A DNA stretch of 6,765 bases from Clostridia bacterium. GTDB taxonomy: Bacteria; Bacillota_A; Clostridia; Christensenellales; Borkfalkiaceae. This document shows, one piece after another, positions 1-6,199 of the stretch (positions within the stretch are counted from its first letter, which is position 1; each line of letters begins with the position of its first letter). The translations under genes were made by a program, and so were the position numbers. The notes below the pieces were generated by a model. That model worked only from the letters and a program-made list of their open reading frames with translations. It made no database searches and was not told the DNA's origin. The stretch spans positions 1 through 6,765 of the forward strand of contig RYWC01000040.1 of assembly GCA_003979335.1 (NCBI GenBank). Direction: 5' to 3'.

Positions 1-21
1 TTTTAGCCTGCCTTTCGCAAT

Positions 22-47
22 TCAGAGTGACAGCGAAGAGTTCCCTA
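22..47. repeat. Interspersed repeat unit A (degenerate)
   Basis: This is a diverged copy of the short intergenic repeat that recurs in this window. Its core TCAGAGTGACAG (22-33) is the reverse complement, with one mismatch, of CTGTCATTCTGA at 58-69, so units A and B face each other and could fold into a hairpin about 48 nt long. The upstream sequence (TTTCGCAATTCAG) looks like a decayed ATTCTTCG...CTCAG half, so the left boundary is uncertain. No coding potential is seen here. Confidence 0.5.
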
Positions 48-58
48 TTTTTGCGCTC

Positions 59-99
59 TGTCATTCTGAGCGGAGCGTCAGCGCAGTCGAAGAATCCCC
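59..99. repeat. Interspersed repeat unit B, inverted copy of 6200-6240
   Basis: This 41-bp unit starts TGTCATTCTGAG and ends GAAGAATCCCC. Its reverse complement matches 6200-6240 at 38 of 41 positions by hand alignment. ATTCT near one end and AGAAT near the other form a terminal dyad, so a single-stranded copy could fold. Repeats of this general type occur between genes in many bacterial genomes. I know of no established function, and no open reading frame is associated with it. Confidence 0.8.
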
Positions 100-133
100 T
101 TGCGCGAGCAGACGCGTTTCTATATAAATTATT

Positions 134-164
134 AACCCGACGGCTTAGTGCCGTCGGGTTTTAA
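134..164 (+). terminator. Intrinsic terminator of a gene left of the window
   Basis: A perfect 11-bp stem, AACCCGACGGC (134-144) with GCCGTCGGGTT (150-160), closes a TTAGT loop. It is followed by TT and then AATAT, so the uridine run is TTTT counting the last two stem bases. The GC-rich stem and T-run on the plus strand fit a Rho-independent terminator for an upstream plus-strand gene outside the window. The AT-rich left flank could also allow weak function in the opposite direction. It separates secA from whatever lies upstream. Confidence 0.8.
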
Positions 165-234
165 TATCTTGAAATGCGTTTATAAATAATAAGGGTGTTT
201 TTTTGTTAAATTCCAATATTTTACAAAAAACAAT

Positions 235-263
235 TTTACTTATTTTCCAAATTATAGTAAAAT
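235..263 (+). promoter_or_regulatory. Predicted sigma-A-type promoter of secA
   Basis: A -35 like TTTACT (235-240) and a -10 like TAAAAT (258-263) are separated by 17 bp. Each hexamer has four or five consensus matches, and the spacing is optimal. Transcription would start near 270, giving a leader of roughly 25 nt before the secA ATG at 296. The surrounding DNA is very AT-rich, so chance matches are possible. This is the best-spaced pair between the terminator at 134-164 and secA. Confidence 0.6.
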
Positions 264-295
264 GAATAAAGATATAAAAATATAAGGGTTTTCTT

Positions 296-3200
296 ATGGG
301 ATTTTTGAAATTCATAATGGGCGCCGACAGCCGTAGCGCGCTCAAAAAGCTAAATAAACTTGCCGATAAAGTAGAGGCGTTGGACTCTAAATACGCCGCT
401 ATGGACGATAAAGAACTTAAAAACCAGACGCAGGTTTTAAAGGACAGACTGGCGGCAGGCGAAACGCTTGACGATATTATGTTTGACGCGTTCGCCGCTT
501 TCAGAGAGGCAAGCTGGCGCGTACTCAATATGAAACATTTCCACGTTCAGATTGTGGGCGGCATCTGCCTGCATCAGGGACGTATCGCGGAAATGAAAAC
601 GGGCGAAGGAAAAACCCTTGTTTCAACCCTGCCTGCGTATCTTAACGCGCTTACGGGCAAGGGCGTGCATATAGTTACTGTCAACGATTACCTTGCAAAG
701 CGCGACGCGGAGTGGATGGGTAAAGTTCATAAATTTATGGGGCTTACCGTCGGCGTGGTTGTCCCCGGTATGGACGACGCTGAAAAGCAGAAAGCTTACA
801 AGTGCGACATTATCTATGCGACGAATAACGAACTCGGTTTCGACTACCTCAGGGATAACCTTAAAACTTCAATTCCCTCAATGGTACAGAGGGAGCTTAA
901 CTACTGTATCATAGACGAAGTCGACTCGATTTTAATAGACGAAGCGAGAACCCCCCTCATTATTTCTGGCAGGGGCGGCGAAAGCTCGAAACTGTACGAG
1001 GAGGTGGACAGGTTCGTCCGCACCCTGCACGGCGGCTTTGATGACGACAAAAAGGACGCCGAGAAAAAAGCGCCCTCGAAGAAGAAAAAAGAACTTTCCG
1101 AAGCGGATAGGGCTGCGCAGGATAATCTTGCCAAAATTCTCGAAGAAATGGAGAATTGGGACTATATAATCGACAGAAAGGACAAGTCCGTAACCATTAC
1201 CGAAAAGGGCGCGGAGAAGGCGGAACGCTTCTTTAATATACGCAACCTCGGCGATATCGAAAACGCAGAACTCAACCACCATATACAGCAGGGACTTAAA
1301 GCGCACGAGCTGTTCCATAACGGCGAGGAATACATCGTCGGAGCGGACGGCGAAATTCTTATCGTAGACGAATTTACAGGCCGTGTGCTCAACGGAAGAA
1401 GATATTCCGACGGACTTCATCAGGCGATTGAAGCTAAGGAAAAAGTAAAGGTAAAAGAGGAGAACAAGACCCACGCAACGGTTACGTTCCAGAACTATTT
1501 CCGCCTTTACGCAAAGCTTGCAGGTATGACAGGTACCGCAATGACCGAAGAGGACGAGTTCAGAACAATTTACTCTTTGGACGTTGTGCCCATTCCCACA
1601 AACCGCCCCGTAAAAAGGGTGGACTACGCCGATATGATTTATTCGACGGTCGAGGGCAAAAAGAAAGCTATCGTAAACGAAGTTGCAGAGCGCCACGCAA
1701 AGGGTCAGCCCGTGCTTATCGGTACGATTACTGTTGAAAAGTCGGAAGAAATTTCACGTCTTTTAAGGCGCAACGGCATTAAACACAACATATTGAACGC
1801 AAAGAACCACGAGCGCGAGGCTGAAATAGTCGCGCAGGCAGGCAGGCTTAACGCGGTTACTATTGCGACCAATATGGCAGGACGCGGAACGGATATTCTT
1901 TTGGGCGGCAACCCCGAATATCTTGCCAAGAAGAGAATGCGCGAAGAGGGTTACGACCATGAAATGATAGAGGTTGCAATCTCTTACGCGGACAGGGAAT
2001 TTACCGAAGAGGAGCAGAAAGCGCGCGACCGTTACGCCGAACTTTACGCAGGCTATAAAAAGGAAACGGACGAGGAAAAGAAGCAGGTTATCGAGGCAGG
2101 CGGTCTTTGCATTTTAGGCACCGAACGCCACGAATCGCGCCGTATCGACAACCAGTTGCGCGGACGTTCAGGTCGTCAGGGCGACCCCGGCGCGTCGATA
2201 TTCTTCATATCTCTCGAAGACGACCTTGCCAAGAGGTTCGGCGGAGAAAGAATGAAACAGCTTTATTCCGTGTTCAAGATTGACGACGACCAGTGCCTGC
2301 AATCGAAAATGCTTACGCGCAGTGTCGAGAACGCGCAGAGGGCTATCGAGGGCAGAAACTTCGGTATAAGAAAGCACACCCTGCAATACGACGAAGTAAT
2401 GAACGAACAGCGTAAAACCATTTACGGCGAAAGGCTGAACGTTCTGCGCGGTTCGGACGTGCACGAACAGATGCTTAAATATATTCCCGACTATATCGAA
2501 AAGGTAATTGCGGAAGCTGTAAACACCGACGAAATGCCTGAAAAATGGGACGAAAACGCTTTGAACGAAGCGCTTGTTCAGAAAGTTTACCCCGAAGAAT
2601 GCACCTATGAAATCACGCGTGAAAACCTTGAAAAGTGGGACTATGAACACGCGATTAAAAAGATTTCAAAGGAAGTTATAAAAGCATACGAACAGAAAAT
2701 TCAGAATATTTCCGAAATGACGGACGGACAGGTGGACTATCATCAGGTCGAAAGGAACGAGCTTCTGCGTAGCGTAGATAAGAACTGGATTGACCACATT
2801 GACGCTATGGACCAGCTCAGAAAGGGAATAGGGTTGAGAGGTTACGCTCAGCAGGACCCCGTAATCGCCTATAAGCAGGAGGGTTACGAGATGTTCGACG
2901 AAATGATTGACCGCATACAGACTGCGACTATTTCCCGTCTGTTGAAAGGTCGCATAGTGCGCGTACAGAACGGTCAGCAGATACCCGTTCAGAGGGTGCC
3001 CAATCCCAACGGCGGAATTTCGCCGATGAACGCGGCGGTAGCGGCGCGCGCAAGGGAAATAATGCAGGAAAATATCAAAAAGCAGGAAGAGGAAAGGGCT
3101 AAACAAGCTGATAACGCAGAAAACGCCGACGGCGGCGAAAACGGCGGTACCCCCTCGGCGGCGACTTCGGCAGGGTCGACAGGTCCCGTAATAGGCGACG

Positions 3201-3349
3201 CGCCCCAGCCCCCCAAAGATTTAATGACCAACAGCGACGGCAAACAGTTGCCCAAAACCGCCGGTGCGAAAATCGGCAGGAACGACCCCTGCCCCTGCGG
3301 AAGCGGCAAAAAATATAAAGACTGCTGCTATTGGAAAGACAACAAGTAA
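296..3349 (+). CDS. secA: Preprotein translocase ATPase SecA
   Basis: SecA is the cytoplasmic and membrane-peripheral ATPase that drives unfolded preproteins through the SecYEG channel. Visible motifs are Walker A GEGKT (103-107), Walker B DEVD (207-210), the substrate-binding domain entry after LIISG (221-225), TITVEKSEE at the start of NBD2 (478-485), GRGTD (529-533), QLRGRSGRQGD (620-630), and the helical scaffold signature VDKNWIDHIDAMDQLRKGI (827-845). A C-terminal zinc site CxCx8CC (C999, C1001, C1010, C1011) follows a low-complexity Gly/Ala/Asn linker (about 937-990). At 1017 aa it is longer than B. subtilis SecA (841) and E. coli SecA (901). The extra length lies in a Lys/Asp/Glu-rich insert in the preprotein-binding domain (about 246-286), a long charged NBD2 loop (about 536-600) and the C-terminal linker. 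The start is the ATG at 296: TAAGGG lies 7 nt upstream, and MGFLKFIMG matches the usual MLGFLKKIFG opening. It probably forms an operon with prfB. Confidence 0.98.
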   Translation: MGFLKFIMGADSRSALKKLNKLADKVEALDSKYAAMDDKELKNQTQVLKDRLAAGETLDDIMFDAFAAFREASWRVLNMKHFHVQIVGGICLHQGRIAEMKTGEGKTLVSTLPAYLNALTGKGVHIVTVNDYLAKRDAEWMGKVHKFMGLTVGVVVPGMDDAEKQKAYKCDIIYATNNELGFDYLRDNLKTSIPSMVQRELNYCIIDEVDSILIDEARTPLIISGRGGESSKLYEEVDRFVRTLHGGFDDDKKDAEKKAPSKKKKELSEADRAAQDNLAKILEEMENWDYIIDRKDKSVTITEKGAEKAERFFNIRNLGDIENAELNHHIQQGLKAHELFHNGEEYIVGADGEILIVDEFTGRVLNGRRYSDGLHQAIEAKEKVKVKEENKTHATVTFQNYFRLYAKLAGMTGTAMTEEDEFRTIYSLDVVPIPTNRPVKRVDYADMIYSTVEGKKKAIVNEVAERHAKGQPVLIGTITVEKSEEISRLLRRNGIKHNILNAKNHEREAEIVAQAGRLNAVTIATNMAGRGTDILLGGNPEYLAKKRMREEGYDHEMIEVAISYADREFTEEEQKARDRYAELYAGYKKETDEEKKQVIEAGGLCILGTERHESRRIDNQLRGRSGRQGDPGASIFFISLEDDLAKRFGGERMKQLYSVFKIDDDQCLQSKMLTRSVENAQRAIEGRNFGIRKHTLQYDEVMNEQRKTIYGERLNVLRGSDVHEQMLKYIPDYIEKVIAEAVNTDEMPEKWDENALNEALVQKVYPEECTYEITRENLEKWDYEHAIKKISKEVIKAYEQKIQNISEMTDGQVDYHQVERNELLRSVDKNWIDHIDAMDQLRKGIGLRGYAQQDPVIAYKQEGYEMFDEMIDRIQTATISRLLKGRIVRVQNGQQIPVQRVPNPNGGISPMNAAVAARAREIMQENIKKQEEERAKQADNAENADGGENGGTPSAATSAGSTGPVIGDAPQPPKDLMTNSDGKQLPKTAGAKIGRNDPCPCGSGKKYKDCCYWKDNK

Positions 3350-3424
3350 TTAAAATTTTTGCCTATACCGCATTTTGAGTATGTTTGCGGCAAGTATTTA
3401 AAACTTTGATTAAACGGAACGTTT

Positions 3425-4525
3425 ATGTTTAAAGCAGACGATTACAGATTAAAACTTAAATCCCTTGCGGACACCCTTGCCGAAGCGAAGTACGCTTTGG
3501 ACATTGACAATTTGGGCGAAAGGCTTTCCGAGCTTAAAGCCGAACAGGAAAAACCCGAAGTTTGGCAGGATTTGGAAAAGTCCAAAAAAATAGGCAGGGA
3601 AATTTCTTCCGTAGAGGGTAAAATAAATTCTTACGCGTTGGGCGAAAGCGCGCTTGCGGACGCAAACGCATTTATCGACCTTATTGAAGAAGCCGACGAC
3701 GAAAGCCTTATCCCCGAGCTTGAAAATATGATAAGTACGGCGGAAGAGGACATTGAAAATATGCGCATACGCGCTCTTTTAAAAGGCAAGTACGATTCCA
3801 ACAACGCCATTTTGAATCTGCACTCGGGCGCAGGCGGCACGGAAGCGTGCGACTGGACGCAGATGCTTTACAGAATGTACTGCCGCTATTGCGAAAAGCA
3901 GGGCTTTAAAGTCACCGAACTTGACTTTGAAGACGGCGACGAAGCAGGGCTTAAAAGCGTTTCTTTCAAAGTGGACGGCGAAAACGCATACGGCTTTTTA
4001 AAGGCGGAAAAGGGCGTTCACAGGCTTGTAAGAATTTCCCCCTTTGACAGCAACAAACGCCGCCATACGTCCTTTGCCTCGTTGGAAGTTATGCCTGAGG
4101 TTGACGACGATAATTCGGTTGAAATAAAGGACGAAGACATAAGAATAGACGTGTACCGTTCTTCGGGGGCAGGCGGACAGAAAGTAAACAAGACGGAAAC
4201 GGCGATAAGAATTACCCACTTCCCCACGGGCATCGTCGTAACCTGCCAGAACGAGAGAAGTCAATTGCAGAACAAGGCTATGGCTTTCGAATATCTGCGC
4301 GCAAAGCTTGTTGAAAGGCAGATTGCCGAGCGCGAAGCCGCCGACGCGGAAATTAAGGGCGAAATTAAAAAGATAGAGTGGGGCAGCCAGATACGAAGCT
4401 ACGTTTTCTGCCCGTACACTCTTGTAAAAGACCACAGGACGGGGTTTGAAAACACCAACGTTCAGTCGGTTATGGACGGCGATATTCAGGGTTTTATTAT
4501 AGACTACCTCAAAAAAACTGTATAA
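3425..4525 (+). CDS. prfB: Peptide chain release factor 2 (RF2), no programmed frameshift
   Basis: RF2 recognises UGA and UAA stop codons in the ribosomal A site and triggers hydrolysis of peptidyl-tRNA. The 366 aa show the class I release-factor layout: an N-terminal helical domain (1-110), the stop-codon-reading tripeptide SPF (205-207), which identifies RF2 rather than RF1 (PxT), and the catalytic GGQ (250-252) in the context RSSGAGGQKVNKTE. WGSQIRSYVF (319-328) is also typical. Length matches the family. Many prfB genes have an in-frame UGA near codon 26 read by +1 frameshifting. Here codons 25-26 are TTG GAC and the frame is open throughout, so that autoregulation is absent. The ATG at 3425 is the first start after an in-frame TGA at 3407, and GGAA (3416-3419) is a weak ribosome site. 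It lies 75 bp after secA, with no convincing terminator in the gap. The gene ends in TAA. Confidence 0.97.
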   Translation: MFKADDYRLKLKSLADTLAEAKYALDIDNLGERLSELKAEQEKPEVWQDLEKSKKIGREISSVEGKINSYALGESALADANAFIDLIEEADDESLIPELENMISTAEEDIENMRIRALLKGKYDSNNAILNLHSGAGGTEACDWTQMLYRMYCRYCEKQGFKVTELDFEDGDEAGLKSVSFKVDGENAYGFLKAEKGVHRLVRISPFDSNKRRHTSFASLEVMPEVDDDNSVEIKDEDIRIDVYRSSGAGGQKVNKTETAIRITHFPTGIVVTCQNERSQLQNKAMAFEYLRAKLVERQIAEREAADAEIKGEIKKIEWGSQIRSYVFCPYTLVKDHRTGFENTNVQSVMDGDIQGFIIDYLKKTV

Positions 4526-4529
4526 CATT

Positions 4530-4577
4530 AAAACGCGTATATACGTCGCAATACGGCGCCGCGCCTGCGTTTTGTTT
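4530..4577 (+). terminator. Terminator-like structure after prfB
   Basis: Four bases after the prfB stop, AAAACGC (4530-4536) can pair with GCGTTTT (4567-4573). The enclosed segment holds a small GC hairpin, GGCG-CCG-CGCC (4555-4565), followed by TGCGTTTTGTTT. A GC hairpin ahead of a T-rich tail fits an intrinsic terminator for the secA-prfB transcript. The inner stem has only four pairs, though, and the T-run is interrupted. The segment also contains the 10-bp palindrome CGTATATACG (4536-4545). This is moderate to weak evidence. Confidence 0.35.
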
Positions 4578-4641
4578 CGGTCGTGTATAAGTACATTCAC
4601 TGCAACAAAGCCGCGCGCTTCCCGATATGCCTGTATCTACG

Positions 4642-4677
4642 CGTTTTATTAAAGTTTTACGTTTTATTAAAGATTTA
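4642..4677. repeat. 18-bp tandem duplication in the prfB-tsaD gap
   Basis: CGTTTTATTAAAGTTTTA (4642-4659) is followed directly by CGTTTTATTAAAGATTTA (4660-4677), which matches at 17 of 18 positions. There are only two copies. They lie in an AT-rich stretch of the 359-bp intergenic region, just upstream of a TATAAT. This may be simple slippage, or it may place duplicated sequence in the promoter region of tsaD. Confidence 0.85.
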
Positions 4678-4693
4678 CGCAAAAGAATATAAT
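4664..4693 (+). promoter_or_regulatory. Candidate promoter for tsaD
   Basis: A perfect -10 hexamer TATAAT lies at 4688-4693. The best upstream partner is TTATTA (4664-4669) with an 18-bp spacer, only three of six bases matching a -35 consensus. Transcription would start near 4700 and leave a leader of about 185 nt before tsaD. The local AT-richness makes a chance TATAAT quite possible. The long gap and the terminator-like structure after prfB argue that tsaD needs its own promoter somewhere here. Confidence 0.3.
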
Positions 4694-4773
4694 TGCAATC
4701 CGTCTTGCCGAGGGACACATATCTTAAAAGGTATTATAAAAAACGACTGTAAGTTTTCCTCGCCGCAGATAAT

Positions 4774-4813
4774 TTGTCCTTTATGTCCATTTATCAAAGC
4801 GCGGAAAGGACAA
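4774..4813 (+). other. Hairpin in the tsaD leader, function unknown
   Basis: TTGTCCTTT (4774-4782) and AAAGGACAA (4805-4813) form a perfect 9-bp stem with a 22-nt loop. CGCC (4761-4764) and GGCG (4815-4818) could extend it across an asymmetric internal loop. It ends about 70 nt before the tsaD start. I recognise no T-box (no AGGGTGGNACCGCG element) and no riboswitch class I can name. No T-run follows, so it is not a standard terminator. It could be an mRNA-stabilising or regulatory leader structure. Confidence 0.4.
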
Positions 4814-4884
4814 TGGCGTAAGTAAAGGCGCAGGGCTAAAAAAGAACGGACGGCAAAAATAAAAACATATTTTTAAAATTAAAA

Positions 4885-5922
4885 ATGTACGATATAAATT
4901 CTTTCAGCATAAAAAAAGACCCCGTGATTTTGGGGCTTGAATCAAGTTGCGACGAAACGGCGGCGGCGGTGATAAGGGGCAGAAAGCTTCTTTCAAGTTG
5001 CATAATTTCCTCTGCTACCGAACAGGCGAAGTTCGGCGGAGTAGTTCCCGAAATCGCTTCGCGCGCGCATACCGAGGCGGTGGACGAGGTCGTCCGTCAG
5101 GCGTTGGTGGAAGCAGGCGTTACTTTAAAGGAAATTGACGCGGTTGCCGTAACTTACGGCGCAGGGCTGTTGGGCGCGCTTCTTGTCGGGCTTTCGTTCG
5201 CAAAATCTTTGGCGTATACCTTAAACGTGCCCTTGATTGCCGTAAACCACATACGCGGACATATGGCGGCGGCGTACCTTGCGGACAGCGCGCTAAAACC
5301 ACCGTTTATAACCTTGCTTGCAAGCGGAGGGCATACGGCGATACTCCACACGAAAAGCTATTCAGAGTTTGAAATTTTAGGCGGAACGTGCGACGACGCC
5401 GCAGGCGAAGCGTTTGATAAGGTTGCGCGCGTTCTCGGTCTGGAATACCCCGGCGGCGTGAATGTGGAAAGGCTTGCAAACAGCGGCGAAAACTGCATTG
5501 CACTGCCCAAGTGTCAGGTGAAGAATACGCAGAAACTTCAGTTTTCTTACAGCGGTTTAAAGACTGCGGTTATAAATTACTGCCACAATAAAACGCAGAA
5601 AGGCGAGGCGGTTGACAGGGAAAACGTAGCATGTTCGTTCCAGCACGCGGCGATTGACCCCCTTGTAAAAAACACGGTGGGAAGCGCGCTTGCGCACAAC
5701 GTAAAAACTGTTACCGCAGGCGGCGGAGTCATTGCAAACGGGTATCTTAGAAAAAGGCTTGAAGAGGAGTGCATTGCGCGCGGAATAAAGCTTGTTTTGC
5801 CGGAAAAAAAATACTGTACGGACAACGCCGCCATGATTGCCGCGGAAGGGCTTATACAGTATATGCAGGGCAATTTTTCACCGTTGAACATAAACGCCAA
5901 AGCGCAGATTCCGTTGAAATAA
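4885..5922 (+). CDS. tsaD: tRNA N6-adenosine threonylcarbamoyltransferase subunit TsaD
   Basis: TsaD (formerly Gcp/YgjD) is the Kae1-family subunit that, with TsaB and TsaE, transfers the threonylcarbamoyl group to A37 of ANN-decoding tRNAs, making t6A in the cytoplasm. The 345-aa product shows the ASKHA-fold opening VILGLESSCDET (14-25), FGGVVPEIASRAH (50-62), the metal-binding HxxxH at H122 and H126 (NHIRGH), LASGGHT (145-151), DDAAGEAFDKVAR (170-182), FSYSGLK (220-226), AGGGVIAN (278-285), and CTDNAAMIA (311-319) with the third metal ligand D313. Length fits the family. The ATG at 4885 gives 13 residues before the conserved strand, similar to the short leader in B. subtilis. No Shine-Dalgarno sequence precedes it, only A/T. 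A GTG at 4924 (V14) is an alternative start, also without a good ribosome site. TsaB and TsaE genes are not in the window. Confidence 0.96.
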   Translation: MYDINSFSIKKDPVILGLESSCDETAAAVIRGRKLLSSCIISSATEQAKFGGVVPEIASRAHTEAVDEVVRQALVEAGVTLKEIDAVAVTYGAGLLGALLVGLSFAKSLAYTLNVPLIAVNHIRGHMAAAYLADSALKPPFITLLASGGHTAILHTKSYSEFEILGGTCDDAAGEAFDKVARVLGLEYPGGVNVERLANSGENCIALPKCQVKNTQKLQFSYSGLKTAVINYCHNKTQKGEAVDRENVACSFQHAAIDPLVKNTVGSALAHNVKTVTAGGGVIANGYLRKRLEEECIARGIKLVLPEKKYCTDNAAMIAAEGLIQYMQGNFSPLNINAKAQIPLK

Positions 5923-5948
5923 ACTAAATTTAATGTGTTGAGGCAATT

Positions 5949-5984
5949 AAGCCACGCCGTGCATTTTGCACGGCGTGGCTTTTC
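5949..5984 (+). terminator. Strong intrinsic terminator of tsaD
   Basis: AAGCCACGCCGTGCA (5949-5963) pairs perfectly over 15 bp with TGCACGGCGTGGCTT (5967-5981) around a TTT loop, or over 14 bp with a five-base loop. The tail is TTTTCGG followed by an AT-rich run. It lies 26 nt after the tsaD stop on the plus strand and is the strongest hairpin in the window. Confidence 0.9.
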
Positions 5985-6001
5985 GGTTTATAAATAATTT
6001 T
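5970..6001. repeat. Direct repeat copy 1 (terminator right arm plus tail)
   Basis: These 32 bp comprise the right arm of the tsaD terminator plus the tail CGGTTTATAAATAATTTT. They match 6036-6067 at 31 of 32 positions, the one difference being T5976 versus C6042. The offset is 66 bp. The left arm of the hairpin is not clearly duplicated. Confidence 0.9.
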
Positions 6002-6035
6002 ATGCCGTTCATACACCTTGCGCCCGTCTGCGCAA

Positions 6036-6067
6036 ACGGCGCGGCTTTTCGGTTTATAAATAATTTT
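6036..6067. repeat. Direct repeat copy 2, possible degenerate second terminator
   Basis: This is the second copy of the 32-bp unit at 5970-6001. The sequence before it can form a weaker structure: GCCGTT (6004-6009) with AACGGC (6035-6040), enclosing TTGCG (6018-6022) with CGCAA (6031-6035) less one shared base. CTTTTC follows. It may be a decayed or backup terminator. The A/T-rich tail continues to 6076. Confidence 0.75.
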
Positions 6068-6149
6068 TTAAAAAAACGATGTTATTCGGTTACACGTTGT
6101 CAGCCGAAGTAACGCAGGGTGTCTTTACCCTGTCACCCTATGCAAACAT

Positions 6150-6178
6150 TGTCACCCTGAACGAAGTTGAAGGGTCCC
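6150..6178. repeat. Interspersed repeat unit C
   Basis: This unit begins TGTCACCCTGAACGAAG and ends GAAGGGTCCC. It is a variant of the TGTCATTCTGAGCGAAG...GAAGAATCCC family in the same orientation as unit B. It faces unit D, and parts of the two (GAAGGGTCCC with GGGGATTCTTC) could pair imperfectly. A short hairpin CAGGGT-GTCTTT-ACCCTG lies just upstream at 6115-6132. No gene is seen in this region. Confidence 0.65.
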
Positions 6179-6199
6179 ATTGGGTAAGCGGTTTGATTA

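Noticed and set aside
317..319. Alternative secA start at the second ATG (residue 8)
   Set aside because: MGFLKFIMG from the first ATG matches the conserved SecA N-terminus, and TAAGGG is well placed for it. The second ATG has no ribosome site.
932..1696. 254-codon minus-strand open frame inside secA
   Set aside because: It lies fully antisense to strongly conserved SecA motifs. Long antisense frames are expected from the codon bias of a 1017-codon gene, and the translation has no recognisable domain.
3368..3390. Possible hairpin CCGCA/TGCGG between secA and prfB
   Set aside because: It has only five pairs with a 13-nt loop and no T-run after it, so it is not a credible terminator. A nearby TTGAGT/TTTAAA pair is also too weak to call a promoter.
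4509..4718. Minus-strand open frame across the prfB end and the spacer
   Set aside because: It overlaps the prfB 3' end and the structured spacer, has low-complexity composition and no recognisable domain, and does not have a convincing gene context.
4583..4825. 80-codon plus-strand open frame between prfB and tsaD (GTG start, with a CPLC motif)
   Set aside because: It has no ribosome site, and its composition is unlike the neighbouring genes, being rich in Lys, Ile, Cys and Tyr. It runs through the 18-bp tandem repeat and the hairpin and resembles no family I know. It is best explained as chance in a non-coding spacer.
4526..4884. T-box or other known riboswitch upstream of tsaD
   Set aside because: I looked for the T-box AGGGTGGNACCGCG element and the SAM, TPP, cobalamin and c-di-GMP core motifs and found none.
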